A DNA stretch of 64,000 bases from Amycolatopsis jejuensis (GTDB taxonomy: Bacteria > Actinomycetota > Actinomycetes > Mycobacteriales > Pseudonocardiaceae). The stretch covers positions 62,001 through 126,000 of the forward strand of contig NZ_JNYZ01000021.1 of assembly GCF_000717335.1 (NCBI RefSeq). Reading direction: 5' to 3'. A program made the translations under genes and the position numbers. Below, one piece after another: positions 1-7,795 of this stretch (the stretch's first letter is position 1; every line of letters begins with the position of its first letter). Under the pieces are notes generated by a model. That model did no database searches and had not been told where the DNA came from. It was given only the letters and a program-made list of their open reading frames with translations.

Positions 1-163
1 CGGGCTGGTGGGTCATGGCGTACTCCGGCTCCTGCAGTGGCCCTCACCCAGGCGCGCGGTGCCGGCCTCGTCGTCGCTCCCTGGTGGTGCTCCACCTGTA
101 GATCAGCGCCAGTCGCGGCTACGGAGCGAAGTTTAGTGCACGCCCCGAGCCGCGGGACGCCGG
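1..163. other. Leading stretch without a recognisable gene
   Basis: No reading frame here looks coding. The stretch follows the 3' end of the minus-strand gene at 164-682 and may hold the end of a gene lying outside the window, but nothing supports one. Confidence 0.4.
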
Positions 164-682
164 TCAGACCGGCTCGCTGCCTGCCCGGTGCCGGCGCGCG
201 AGGTCCTGGTAGATCGCCGCGTTGTGGTCCACCCACATCCGCGCGGAATCGGTGAGCGGTACGAACTTCTTCGCCGGGCTGCCCATGGCGATGGTCTCCG
301 GCGGGACCTCGGTGCCGGGCGTGACGGTCGAACCGGCGGCCACCAGCGCGCGGGCGCCGATCACCGCGCGGTCCAGCACCGTCGACCCGTTGCCGATCAG
401 CGCCTGCTCGCCGACCGTGCAGTCGTGCACGAGGCATTGGTGGCCCACGGTCACGTTGCGGCCCACCTCGCACAGCTCGGCGTTGGAGTGGATCACCGAG
501 TTGTCCTGGATGTTCGCGCCCTCGCGGATGATGATCGGGCCGAAGTCGCCGCGGATCACCGCGCCGTACCAGATCGAGGCGTCCTTTTCGACGGTCACGT
601 TGCCGATCAGGGTGGCGGTGGGGGCGATCCAGGCGTCCGGGTGGACCTGCGGGCTGACGCCCTCGAAGGAGAACAGTGGCAT
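164..682 (-). CDS. Gamma-carbonic-anhydrase-like hexapeptide-repeat protein
   Basis: This 172-residue protein is built almost wholly of left-handed beta-helix hexapeptide repeats (ASIWYGAVIRGD, QDNSVIHSN and similar), the length and layout of the YrdA/PaaY/gamma-carbonic-anhydrase group. Histidines in VIHSN, VGHQC and LVHDC sit where the family binds its zinc or other metal. The family hydrates CO2 or, in related members, acts as a CoA-thioester or acyl transferase-like enzyme; the sequence alone does not decide which. The ATG at 682 opens directly into the first strand. A TetR gene lies upstream on the same strand with a 19-bp gap, so the two may share a transcript. Confidence 0.85.
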   Translation of the reverse strand: MPLFSFEGVSPQVHPDAWIAPTATLIGNVTVEKDASIWYGAVIRGDFGPIIIREGANIQDNSVIHSNAELCEVGRNVTVGHQCLVHDCTVGEQALIGNGSTVLDRAVIGARALVAAGSTVTPGTEVPPETIAMGSPAKKFVPLTDSARMWVDHNAAIYQDLARRHRAGSEPV

Positions 683-701
683 GTCCGGAGCCTAAGCGGC
701 G

Positions 702-1292
702 TCAGCGGTATCCGGCGAAACAGAGGGCTTCGACGTCCACGCGAAGGCTGTCGGACGGCCGTGGCCGTACCCGTTGCTGCACCACCGCGCCGAGGAGGTA
801 GTTCAGCAGTGCACGGGCGCGGGCGCGCGGGTCGTCGACGTCGAGCGGGGCGAGCAGTTCGCCGAACAGCTCCGTGATGGACGTGAGCATGGCGTCGATC
901 GCCTGCGGATGCTGTGCGCGACCGGCCGCGATCCAGTACTCGAACCACAGGAACGCGCCGCCGGGGTGGTCGGCGAACTCGGCGAGGTACGCCTCAGCCA
1001 CCGCGAAGAGCCGTTCGCGCGGATCGTCGTACTTGTCGGCTACGGTACGCAGCTGCGCGGCGAAGGTGTTGATGTGCGCGGCCATCGCGCGGTCGATGAG
1101 GACATCGATGTCGGCGAAGTAGTAGTGGATCGCGCTCTTCGTGAGTGGCCCGGCGTCCGCGATGGCGCGTACCGTGCAGCCGGCGAGCCCGTCGCGGGCC
1201 AGCACCGCACGGGCTGCCTCCACGATCTGTTCCTGCTTCTGCAGCTGGTTCGGCGACAGCTGGGTGCTGCGGCCGGGTACGGCGACGCTCAC
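702..1292 (-). CDS. TetR-family transcriptional regulator
   Basis: The 196-residue product has an N-terminal TetR helix-turn-helix (residues about 12-58, with GCTVRAIADAG and SAIHYYFADID) followed by an all-helical ligand domain. The start chosen is GTG at 1292, because AGGAT lies 6-7 bases upstream on the minus strand; a longer open frame reaches 1436 but adds unconserved sequence that runs into the divergent Gre-like gene. The region between the two divergent genes (1293-1416) should carry both promoters. The ligand is unknown; the regulator may control itself and the hexapeptide protein downstream. Confidence 0.85.
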   Translation of the reverse strand: MSVAVPGRSTQLSPNQLQKQEQIVEAARAVLARDGLAGCTVRAIADAGPLTKSAIHYYFADIDVLIDRAMAAHINTFAAQLRTVADKYDDPRERLFAVAEAYLAEFADHPGGAFLWFEYWIAAGRAQHPQAIDAMLTSITELFGELLAPLDVDDPRARARALLNYLLGAVVQQRVRPRPSDSLRVDVEALCFAGYR

Positions 1293-1416
1293 GGTGATCC
1301 TCGTTACGTTGTCCAGGACGGCAGCCCTGAATCCTAGGCCAGCCGTCCCAGGCCGGGCAGGCGCGGGTGAAAAACCGGATTGGCCACCCCGGTCCGCGCA
1401 GCGGACAATGCCCCGC

Positions 1417-1875
1417 ATGGTGATCTCAGGGGACAAGGGGCTCAGCGAGGCGGCGCGCCGTCAGCTGGAGAAGGAAATCGCGGACCTGCGCGCGCAACGA
1501 GCGGCGCTGGCGCCGCAACCAGGTGAGCAGGAACGCACCGGGGACGCCGCCGACCAGGCGGACGTGATCGATCGCGCGGAGGCGGCGGCGCGGCTCGACC
1601 GGCAGATCGCCGACGTCACCGCGAAGCTGGAACACGGCGCGTACGACAGCTCGCTGCTTCCCGACGGCACGCGCGTCTCGCTGCGCTTCGCCGACGGGGA
1701 CGAGGAAGCGTTCACCGTGGTGACGTTGCCGGGCGAAGACGCCGACGCGATCACGTCGGACAGCCCGCTCGGCCTCGCGCTGGCGGGGGCGAAGGCCGGC
1801 GACGAGATCACGTACCGCACTCCGCGCGGGGAAGCCAGCGCGACGGTACTGAAACTGACCCCGCCCACCGACTGA
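1417..1875 (+). CDS. GreA/GreB-family protein
   Basis: The product is about 152 residues. Residues 8-75 form a charged helical hairpin of the Gre type (SEAARRQLEKEIADLRAQRA, then DQADVIDRAEAAARLDRQI). The second half is the FKBP-like C-terminal domain, with the family's SDSPLGLALAGAKAGDEI stretch. Gre factors enter the secondary channel of RNA polymerase and trigger cleavage of backtracked transcripts. The N-terminal hairpin looks shorter and less acidic at its tip than in housekeeping GreA, so this may be one of the accessory actinobacterial Gre-like proteins. An in-frame ATG three codons upstream (1408) is an equally possible start. A strong hairpin follows the stop. Confidence 0.8.
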   Translation: MVISGDKGLSEAARRQLEKEIADLRAQRAALAPQPGEQERTGDAADQADVIDRAEAAARLDRQIADVTAKLEHGAYDSSLLPDGTRVSLRFADGDEEAFTVVTLPGEDADAITSDSPLGLALAGAKAGDEITYRTPRGEASATVLKLTPPTD

Positions 1876-1879
1876 CCAC

Positions 1880-1915
1880 AAAGGACAGACGAGGAGGAGT
1901 CCTCGTCTGTCCTTT
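1880..1915. terminator. Bidirectional terminator hairpin
   Basis: Arms 1880-1895 and 1900-1915 are a perfect 16-bp inverted repeat with a 4-base loop. The arms begin AAAGGACAG and end CTGTCCTTT, so each strand gets A/T-rich ends. It lies between the convergent Gre-like gene and the lipoprotein gene and can serve both. Confidence 0.85.
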
Positions 1916-1930
1916 GCTGGGTACTGGGTC

Positions 1931-2365
1931 TTATTGGGTGCTGGTCAATGACTCGGCCCGATACGCGTACACCGCGTCGGATTCGACGGCGACGTGCCAG
2001 CCGTCGCACACCTTGTCCGTACGCCGATGCTCGCCGGACGGCCACCATTCCGCACTGAGCGTCGGCGGTTTTGCTTCTGCCACACCGGATTTGCAGGTTT
2101 CCGGCAGACCGGTCGCGCCCGGCTGGTACCGCAGGATCCGCTCCGACCCGGTGGTGCGGATGAGTTCCTTGACCGCCTGTGCGTCGTCGGGCACCCAGGG
2201 CGGGAGCCGCGCGTCGGTGTCGGCCTTGCCCTTGCGGCCGGTGTCGTAGGCCACCGCCTTGACGTGTCCGTTCGAGCTTTCCTTGAGCCCTTGCCCGAGA
2301 CCGCAAGCCGAGACCGAGCCGACGGCCAGCACCGCGACGATCACCTTGTTCCACCCGCTGTTCAT
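1931..2365 (-). CDS. Small lipoprotein of unknown function
   Basis: This 144-residue protein starts with a short signal peptide ending in the lipobox VSAC (cysteine at residue 21), so it should be lipidated and anchored to the outside of the cytoplasmic membrane. The mature part has two further cysteines (LPETCKSG and DKVCDGW) that could form a disulphide. I recognise no enzymatic motif. It ends at the shared terminator 1880-1915. The upstream 2366-2558 is a divergent promoter region shared with the small secreted protein at 2559. Confidence 0.75.
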   Translation of the reverse strand: MNSGWNKVIVAVLAVGSVSACGLGQGLKESSNGHVKAVAYDTGRKGKADTDARLPPWVPDDAQAVKELIRTTGSERILRYQPGATGLPETCKSGVAEAKPPTLSAEWWPSGEHRRTDKVCDGWHVAVESDAVYAYRAESLTSTQ

Positions 2366-2558
2366 GCCGTCCAGTCAAGCCAGCCGGGTACGCGTTGCCA
2401 TCGTTCTTCCGGTCCGTGCACCTCGGCCACTCGGCCGACCCACACCGGGTGGACATTCGGGCATACCTCTCAGCCGACGTGCTCAACCGCCTTCGCCAAT
2501 CGATAACCTTCTTTCGTCCTATTTCGTCCTTATGTAACCTCCGCGAAGGGGTCGCACG

Positions 2559-2768
2559 ATGCGCAAGGCTTTCCTCGGTGCTTCCTTGGCCGTCCTGATG
2601 ATTTCCCTGGCCGGCCCGGCAATGGCCGCCGACTGGCGTTACCAGACGTCGAGCAACGACCGCCATTACCTGGAAGCCGAGTGCCACAGCGGAACAGCGT
2701 TCGGCGCGTGGAACGAATGCGACATCCGGTCGCGCAATGACGGTGGCTACGACCTGTTTGTGCGGTAA
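2559..2768 (+). CDS. Small secreted protein
   Basis: The 69-residue product has a clear Sec signal peptide (MRKAFLGASLAVLMISLAG, cleavage after AMA near residue 23) and a mature part of about 46 residues with two cysteines (EAECHSG, NECDI), probably one disulphide. GAAGGGG lies upstream of the ATG. Such tiny disulphide-bonded exported proteins are common in Amycolatopsis and Streptomyces; the function is not known and I do not assign one. Confidence 0.65.
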   Translation: MRKAFLGASLAVLMISLAGPAMAADWRYQTSSNDRHYLEAECHSGTAFGAWNECDIRSRNDGGYDLFVR

Positions 2769-2792
2769 CCGGGGCGAAGACAGCCCTGCCCC

Positions 2793-3140
2793 TCACTCGG
2801 ACGGGTGAAATCCCTGTTCGAGATGAGTCTTCAACGCGGCGAGCGGACCGTCCCAGTCGCGGGCCAGCGCGGCGAGGAACTGCTGCGCGACCCGCATCGG
2901 CGCGGAGTCCAGCCGGTAGCGGACCCGGCGGCGTTCGCCCGGCTCCGCAATGACCAGCCCGGCGTCGGACAGCAGGCCGAGGTGCTTGGCGATGGCCTGC
3001 CGCGAGATCGGCAGCCGGGCGGCCAGGTCGGTGGCAGTGGCCGGACCGCGCGCGGCGAGGTCGGCGAGGATCGCGCGCCGCGTCGGGTCGGCCAGCGAGG
3101 CGAAGACCTGCTCGGCGACCGCTTCGGGGTCAGCCGGCAT
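2793..3140 (-). CDS. ArsR-family regulator of the adjacent SRPBCC genes
   Basis: The 115-residue protein is a single winged helix-turn-helix of the ArsR type: FASLADPTRRAILADLA, then ATDLAARLPISRQAIAKHLGLL as the recognition helix and RRRVRYRLD as the wing. There are no metal-binding cysteines, so it belongs to the non-metal ArsR subgroup found beside AHSA1/SRPBCC proteins. The ATG at 3140 overlaps the end of the SRPBCC gene by 11 bp, so the two are translationally coupled. The paired palindromes at 3599-3639 are its likely operator. Confidence 0.88.
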   Translation of the reverse strand: MPADPEAVAEQVFASLADPTRRAILADLAARGPATATDLAARLPISRQAIAKHLGLLSDAGLVIAEPGERRRVRYRLDSAPMRVAQQFLAALARDWDGPLAALKTHLEQGFHPSE

Positions 3141-3561
3141 CGAGCCAGGCCGCCAGCTCGCCCAGCTCACGGGGCCAGCCTTCGAGGTGGGACTGGAACG
3201 TGGCGTCGTACTGCTCGTCCGGCAGCTGCGCGAAGCCGGATTCGACCACGGTGAGCCGGGTCCCGCCGCCGTGCGGCTGCAGGGTGAACTCGACGTAGGT
3301 GCGCCGCGGATCGTCCTCGGGAACCCCGTCGACCTGCCAGGTGAACCCGAAAACCGCCGGCTCCTCGACACGCTCGACCCGCAGCTCGGCACTGCGATCC
3401 CCGGTCCACGCCACCCGAGCCGCCCCGCCCGGCCGCAGGTCGATGACGGCCTCGTCGCCGAACCAGCCCCGCAGCCCGTCGGCTGTGGTCAACGCCGTCC
3501 AGACGGTGGCAGGCGGATGCGCCAGCTCGACCGTGCGCTCGATGCGGTCCGGAAATCCCAT
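3130..3561 (-). CDS. SRPBCC (AHSA1-like) domain protein
   Basis: The 143-residue protein is a single START/Bet v1-like domain (ERTVELAHPPATVWTALTT at the N-terminus, GGGTRLTVVESGF and a C-terminal long helix EGWPRELGELAAWL). Proteins of this group bind hydrophobic ligands in a deep cavity and are often encoded with an ArsR repressor. GAGGAA lies upstream of the ATG at 3561. It is the first gene of a two-gene operon with the ArsR gene and is divergent from a second SRPBCC gene at 3662. The ligand is unknown. Confidence 0.85.
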   Translation of the reverse strand: MGFPDRIERTVELAHPPATVWTALTTADGLRGWFGDEAVIDLRPGGAARVAWTGDRSAELRVERVEEPAVFGFTWQVDGVPEDDPRRTYVEFTLQPHGGGTRLTVVESGFAQLPDEQYDATFQSHLEGWPRELGELAAWLDAG

Positions 3562-3593
3562 GTCTGTTCCTCCCGGGGGCTGAGCCTACCGCA

Positions 3594-3645
3594 TTGACGC
3601 AACCGTTCAGTTGCCATATAGTCGCAACCAGATGGTTGCTATAAC
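3594..3645 (+). promoter_or_regulatory. Sigma-70-type promoter overlapped by two ArsR-type palindromes
   Basis: TTGACG (3594-3599) and TATAGT (3617-3622) are separated by 17 bp, a near-consensus promoter for the gene at 3662. GCAAC-N6-GTTGC (3599-3614) fills the spacer and GCAACC-N4-GGTTGC (3624-3639) covers the start of transcription. The palindrome centres are 25 bp apart. This is the geometry of repression by the ArsR protein encoded divergently; direct binding is inferred. Confidence 0.75.
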
Positions 3646-3661
3646 TACCCGAGAGGAAATC

Positions 3662-4099
3662 ATGAACTCCTTCACCACCGAGATCACCGTCGACCGCACG
3701 CCCGAGGAGGTCTTCACCGCGATCACCGACGTCCGCGCCTGGTTCAGCAAGACGATCACCGGCAACGCCACCAAGCCCGGCGACGAGTTCTCCTTTGTGG
3801 ACAAGGGCATCCCGTCAAGCCGCATCCAGGTCACCGCCGCCGTGCCAGGCCGCCGGATCGACTGGCACGTCGAAGAGGCGTACCTGGCCTTCGTCGACGA
3901 ACACGACGAATGGACCGGCACCTCGATGACGTTCGACCTGACCCCGACCGAGGGCGGGACCAGGCTGCGGTTCACCCACCATGGACTTACGCCGGATCAG
4001 TCCTGTTATGGGGAATGCTCACAGTGCTGGACGGGCTGCGTGAACACGAGCTTGTACGAATTGCTCACCACCGGGGTCGGGCAGCCGATTCCCGTCTGA
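3662..4099 (+). CDS. SRPBCC domain protein
   Basis: The 145-residue protein is a second START/Bet v1-like domain (TTEITVDRTPEEVFTAITD, then RIDWHVEEAYLAF and GGTRLRFTHHGL). The start is ATG 3662, preceded by AGAGGAAA; the longer frame from 3611 would begin inside the promoter. It differs from its neighbour in having two cysteine pairs late in the sequence (CYGECSQC and GCVN), which could bind a metal or form disulphides. It is probably repressed by the divergent ArsR protein. The ligand is unknown. Confidence 0.85.
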   Translation: MNSFTTEITVDRTPEEVFTAITDVRAWFSKTITGNATKPGDEFSFVDKGIPSSRIQVTAAVPGRRIDWHVEEAYLAFVDEHDEWTGTSMTFDLTPTEGGTRLRFTHHGLTPDQSCYGECSQCWTGCVNTSLYELLTTGVGQPIPV

Positions 4100-4164
4100 G
4101 ATGATTCTCGATATGCGCAAAACAGCCAGGTTGTGCTTTGTTGCCGCGCAACCTGGCCGTTTGC

Positions 4165-4395
4165 TCAGGAATAGAACGTAATCATGGAGCCACCCGGGAT
4201 GTCCCGACACGTGAAACGAACGCCCGGCTTGACGCGGACGTAGTTCATCGCTTCCGAACAGGGATAATGGGTGTAGATCGCGTCGTAACCACGGCCTTGC
4301 ACCGACGGCGAAGCCTGTGCCGTGGCCATTCCACCGACGGAAGCAACGGCACTGAACGCGACGACCCCAAGCAGCTGAAAAACGCGACGCTTCAT
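4165..4395 (-). CDS. Small secreted protein
   Basis: The 76-residue product has a signal peptide (MKRRVFQLLGVVAFSAVAS, cleavage after AQA) and a mature part of about 46 residues with two cysteines (HYPCSEA, FTCRDIPG). The start ATG 4395 is preceded by a GGGGGT stretch; longer frames upstream lack conservation. The promoter side is AT-rich (4396-4460), unlike its surroundings. The function is unknown. Confidence 0.6.
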   Translation of the reverse strand: MKRRVFQLLGVVAFSAVASVGGMATAQASPSVQGRGYDAIYTHYPCSEAMNYVRVKPGVRFTCRDIPGGSMITFYS

Positions 4396-4785
4396 CTGGT
4401 AATACCCCCTAATACTAGTTACATTCTCTTCTTCGAGACAAATATTCTCGGAGAAGACAAAGATCCACAAGATGACCGATGGGAACTTGCCCGAATTGTC
4501 AGCCGCCATGCCTCGGCAGCGGGAACTCACCCGTTCGGGCGCTACTGGGTGCCGTCGCCGCGGTGGAGCCGCCTGAGGGAATTCGCCGAGAAGTTCGCTC
4601 GGCGCCGTTCGCCCTGCCACGGCCCGTCTCTTCGGAGCACATTTTCGTACTGAGCACCGATGAGCTGCTTGCGCCGATGGTGCCTGCAACTTCACCCTGG
4701 ACAGCTCCGGACCTCGGGTTCCATGCTTTCAACCCAGCGCGTTCCGCACACTGCTCCGGCGGCCCAAGCGCCGCAGACGCGCAGC
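4396..4785. other. Gene-free stretch beside the integrase relic
   Basis: The first 65 bp are AT-rich and should hold the promoter of the small secreted protein. An imperfect inverted repeat lies at about 4430-4456. The rest has no convincing reading frame and is probably decayed element DNA next to the relic that begins at 4786. Confidence 0.4.
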
Positions 4786-4986
4786 GAGGTCTGGCGGGAT
4801 CTCGACCGGGGAATGCTCGTGTGGCTCGCGTTCATCACGGGTGCACGCCGAGGTGAGCTGTGCGCCCTCGCCTGGGATTGGCCGAATGTGATTCCGGACC
4901 AGAGATTCATAGCCCGTACGGGTGGTTTGGTTGATCTTCGTCAGCTCGAAGTACCGGCCGGTCAGCTGCGCGACGGTCACACGGGT
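4786..4986. pseudogene. Scrambled relic of a tyrosine integrase gene
   Basis: Two pieces resemble the intact integrase at 15744-17315 but face opposite ways. On the plus strand 4786-4887 encodes WRDLDRGMLVWLAFITG and RRGELCALAWD, the start of the catalytic domain. On the minus strand about 4890-4986 encodes VAQLTGRYFEL and TRTGYESLVRNHIRP, the N-terminal SAM-like core-binding domain. The junction is near 4888, so one piece has been inverted. The start codon and the rest of the catalytic domain are lost. The relic sits beside the tRNA-derived repeat in the same position as the living integrase, so it marks an earlier insertion at the same tRNA site. Confidence 0.8.
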
Positions 4987-5024
4987 TCGCGAGCTGCTAC
5001 CCGGATGGCTACCCAAAACGCAGC

Positions 5025-5059
5025 CAGGGACCCTCCGGATTCCGGAAAGTCCCTGGTCA
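5025..5059 (-). terminator. tRNA-distal terminator, left copy
   Basis: This 35-bp sequence is identical to 17368-17402. It contains CAGGGAC...GTCCCTG arms around an inner TCCGG/CCGGA hairpin, so it can terminate transcripts leaving the tRNA gene on the minus strand. The duplication came with integration. Confidence 0.6.
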
Positions 5060-5060
5060 T

Positions 5061-5110
5061 TGGTGGAGCCGCCTGGGGGAATCGAACCCCCGACCTATTC
5101 ATTACGAGTG
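5061..5110. repeat. Left attachment site (50-bp direct repeat of tRNA-Thr 3' half)
   Basis: The 50 bp match 17405-17454 exactly and correspond to the tRNA-Thr 3' half from the anticodon loop to the CCA end and flank. To the right of 5110 the similarity stops, so this end has no complete tRNA. It is the left junction of the element. Confidence 0.9.
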
Positions 5111-5142
5111 TTCGTGACCTTCATCACAAGGACTTCTAGCTG

Positions 5143-5224
5143 GGGCTACGTGTTCTCGATGGGTAGCTACACGGGCCACAGAGACCCCAGTCGACCCCAG
5201 TTCGCAACACGCATGGCTACATGC
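5143..5224. other. Candidate integrase arm-type sites, left end
   Basis: Variants of GGCTACAC occur at about 5143 (GGGCTACGTG), 5163 (GTAGCTACACGG) and 5213 (ATGGCTACATGC), just inside the left att site. The same word is repeated twice at the other end of the element (17336-17360). Repeated short motifs flanking the core are typical arm sites for tyrosine integrases. The assignment is an inference. Confidence 0.4.
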
Positions 5225-5426
5225 CAAAGCTTCCCTGCGCAGTAGGCACAGCTCCATCGACTTCACTCCGACTGTTCACCGACCGTGATCAGGCGTCGTG
5301 GAGGAACAGTCCAGAGCATGCACACGATAGGACTGTTGCCAGTCGACATCGGGCTGGCAACGACGTAGCCGAAGTCCGCGCCCGGTCGCCGGTTAGCAGC
5401 GGATGCTTTGAGAGAGGACGAGTCTC

Positions 5427-6314
5427 ATGCTGGTGACCTGCCTACCAGGCACAGACCGGACAAACCTCGGTTCAGCGCTCCGCGACATACATACGAAGGC
5501 GCTCAACCTGCGAAGCGGCGTCCATGCGGACGCGTTCGCTCTCCTGCTCTCCTATCTCAACTGGGCCAGCGATGCAGCGCGAGCGCTTAGCCATCTGATC
5601 AGCAACGCTGACGTGGACCACCTGATCCTGACTCAACGGTACCGACTCTTGATGTCATCGGTTGGCAGCCTTGCAGGCTCCGCCACTACAGGGGTTGTAT
5701 ACAACCTAGTGTCCTTAGAAATCGAACAGCGCACAGTCGCTCTGGAAGGCGCACTGACCGAACTAAATCAAGCAATTGAGCGCTGGTCGCGGCTGGGCAT
5801 GTTCGTCATCCCTGACACGAACGTCTTCATCAATTCCGACAAGCTGGAGATTCTGGATGTCGCAGCCCTTTTAGGCTTACGCGCCGAGCCGATCCATCTC
5901 CTCGTGCCGATCGCGATCGTGGACGAATTGGATCGACTGAAGGAGAGCAGGGACAAGCACGTGCGGTGGCGTGCTGGACACACCCTTGGCGTCATCGATG
6001 CCGTGCTTAGTGATCCGACGCAACCCGCGCCCCTGCGCGCCGCCGACCACTCTGGTTTGAAGTCAAGCAACATCTCGCGTGGAGACGTCACCATCGAGCT
6101 TCTGCTCGATCCTCCTGGCCACGTCCGCCTCCCAATCGTCGACGACGAGGTAGTAGACCGAGCGGTGGCGCTCAAGCCCCTTGCCGCACGCGACATCACG
6201 CTGTTGACCTACGACACTGGCCAGTGCACCCGCGCGCGAGCTGCGGGGCTGCACGTGAGAAAGCTATCCAAGGCTCTCGGCAACGAACCACAACGGTCTA
6301 GCAACGAGCAGTAA
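5427..6314 (+). CDS. PIN-domain protein with helical N-terminal domain
   Basis: The 295-residue protein has about 120 residues of helical sequence followed by a PIN-type nuclease domain: PDTNVFIN (Asp 130), VPIAIVDELDRLK (Glu/Asp near 167-169), DDEVVDRAV and DITLLTYDTGQ near the end. These match the acidic metal-binding positions of PIN ribonucleases. GAGAGAGGACG precedes the ATG. Free-standing toxins are usually about 130 residues, so this is a larger form. It is the first cargo gene inside the left end of the element and is followed by a membrane protein gene. A role in defence or RNA decay is possible but not shown. Confidence 0.7.
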   Translation: MLVTCLPGTDRTNLGSALRDIHTKALNLRSGVHADAFALLLSYLNWASDAARALSHLISNADVDHLILTQRYRLLMSSVGSLAGSATTGVVYNLVSLEIEQRTVALEGALTELNQAIERWSRLGMFVIPDTNVFINSDKLEILDVAALLGLRAEPIHLLVPIAIVDELDRLKESRDKHVRWRAGHTLGVIDAVLSDPTQPAPLRAADHSGLKSSNISRGDVTIELLLDPPGHVRLPIVDDEVVDRAVALKPLAARDITLLTYDTGQCTRARAAGLHVRKLSKALGNEPQRSSNEQ

Positions 6315-6344
6315 CACCGAACCGCGATCTCCGACTCCGACGGC

Positions 6345-6866
6345 ATGCAGGTCGCAACTCTCGTTATCGCCATCCTCAGCTCAGTCGTAGCCGCGGCATC
6401 GCTTACCTGGAATATCGTGTCCTGGCAGCTAGCGGCTGGGCGCGGCACCGCTCATCTTGAGGTCGGCGTGGTTATGTCAGACGGGGTGTTCATGACGTTC
6501 GACGTCAGCCCAGACTGGCGCGCACATGCTCGCAAGACGATGGAGGACAACGATTTATCGGGCTCTCTGGTGTTCTTCGTCAGGGTCCGCAATATGGGCC
6601 GCGCTCCAATTACTGTGCAAAACTGCGGATTCGTTACCTCCACTGGCGAACGAGTAGGAACCATCGGTAGGCCACACTGGGGACCCAAGTTCTCGGCGCG
6701 CATCGAGGCACATGGTCAGGAGATTTTCGGGTACGACGCGGACGCGATCACCGAAATGATCAATAACTTCAAATCTTTACAGAAAGCGGCGCAAGTCTGC
6801 ATCAACGCCCGTGTTGACTTAGGCACCGGTAAACATGTGGACAGCAAGACCGCGTTGAGACTGTAA
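6345..6866 (+). CDS. Membrane-anchored protein of unknown function
   Basis: The 173-residue product begins with one transmembrane helix (ATLVIAILSSVVAAASLTW), followed by a soluble domain of predicted beta-strands (SGSLVFFVRVRNMGRAPITV, FSARIEAHGQEIFGYD) that could fold like an immunoglobulin. It lies 30 bp after the PIN gene on the same strand, so the two are probably co-transcribed. No conserved catalytic motif is visible, and no function is assigned. Confidence 0.6.
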   Translation: MQVATLVIAILSSVVAAASLTWNIVSWQLAAGRGTAHLEVGVVMSDGVFMTFDVSPDWRAHARKTMEDNDLSGSLVFFVRVRNMGRAPITVQNCGFVTSTGERVGTIGRPHWGPKFSARIEAHGQEIFGYDADAITEMINNFKSLQKAAQVCINARVDLGTGKHVDSKTALRL

Positions 6867-6932
6867 GACTGGGCACCCACAGCTACCTGCAGTCGGTACG
6901 ATCCGCACCGACCACGACGGAAGGAGCGCCCC

Positions 6933-7442
6933 ATGGCTGACTCGTCGGACCTCGGCGTTGAGCGGTCCCTTGTCCTGCTCAAGCCTGACGCCCTCGTCCG
7001 CGGACTGGCGGGCCGCATCCTCACTCGCTTCGAGGAAGCTGCGCTCAAGATCGTCGGCGTCAAGATGAAGCACATGGACGCCGACTTCACGCGGAAGCAC
7101 TACTTCGACCTCGAAGAGCGCGCCGGTTCAGCTGTTTACAACACCACGGCGGAGTTCATGCAGTCCGGCCCGGTCATCGCGCTCGCGCTCGAAGGTGTCG
7201 ACGCAGTCGCGAAAATCCGGAAGATCATCGGTGGCACGTTCCCCAGCGACGCCGCGCCGGGCACGGTGCGCGGCGATTATGCACACCAGACCAAGGCATC
7301 GTCCGAGGTGAGTGGCAAAGCTGTGATGAACCTGGTGCATGCGTCCGGCAACTCGGAAGAGGCCAAGTACGAAATCGGAATTTGGTTCGACGCAACCGAA
7401 CAGTTCGATTACGAGACATTGGCCGAAAAGCTCGCCTACTGA
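6933..7442 (+). CDS. Nucleoside diphosphate kinase
   Basis: The 169-residue protein has the NDK signatures LLKPDALVRG, the kinase-wide GTVRGDYA and NLVHASGNSEEAKYEI, with His 136 as the phosphorylated residue. The enzyme would move the gamma-phosphate between NTPs and NDPs. It is about 30 residues longer than the usual 135-140; the extra length includes an insert after GDYA (HQTKASSEVSGKA) and a C-terminal tail. AAGGAG lies before the ATG. Finding it in a mobile element, 16 bp before a small gene and facing two Nudix genes, suggests a nucleotide-related cargo function rather than housekeeping. Confidence 0.85.
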   Translation: MADSSDLGVERSLVLLKPDALVRGLAGRILTRFEEAALKIVGVKMKHMDADFTRKHYFDLEERAGSAVYNTTAEFMQSGPVIALALEGVDAVAKIRKIIGGTFPSDAAPGTVRGDYAHQTKASSEVSGKAVMNLVHASGNSEEAKYEIGIWFDATEQFDYETLAEKLAY

Positions 7443-7458
7443 CGGACGGGGCGCACCA

Positions 7459-7779
7459 ATGGCGCGCGAGGGAGAGAGTCGACCTACACTGGCAGAACTG
7501 GCAGCAGCGTTCGACGCCGAGCGTGCCACTAACAAACGTGCAGCGGCTGAGACTGCTTATGCGCTCGCATTTCGGTATCGGAACGAGGACGTAGACGGGA
7601 CTCGCCACTTCGACACCGCTGGCGAGTGGGCAAGGCAGGCTATCGATTTGCTGGACAGCCTGCCGTCTGGCTCCCCTTCGGACGTCGCGAGCACCCGGGA
7701 GAGCGTTGGTGGTGTTCCGATCCCCGGTCTGCTGCACTCCGGCGTGGTTCGTGACCGTCTCGGCGACGTCCTGTACTAG
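7459..7779 (+). CDS. Small protein linked to the NDK gene
   Basis: The 106-residue protein starts at ATG 7459, 16 bp after the NDK stop, and is probably translated from the same mRNA. It is largely helical (LAELAAAFDAERATNKRAA, GEWARQAIDLLDSL). The last third (GGVPIPGLLHSGVVRDRLGDV) looks conserved. I do not recognise the family. It converges on the Nudix gene at 7796 with 16 bp between the stops. Confidence 0.55.
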   Translation: MAREGESRPTLAELAAAFDAERATNKRAAAETAYALAFRYRNEDVDGTRHFDTAGEWARQAIDLLDSLPSGSPSDVASTRESVGGVPIPGLLHSGVVRDRLGDVLY

Positions 7780-7795
7780 CCCGAGCGTCGTGCTG

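Noticed and set aside
3796..3804. DnaA box
   Set aside because: A single TGTGGACAA inside a coding sequence is expected by chance.
5061..5110. Second tRNA gene at the left end
   Set aside because: Only the 3' half is present; the acceptor 5' strand and D arm are missing, so it is an att site.
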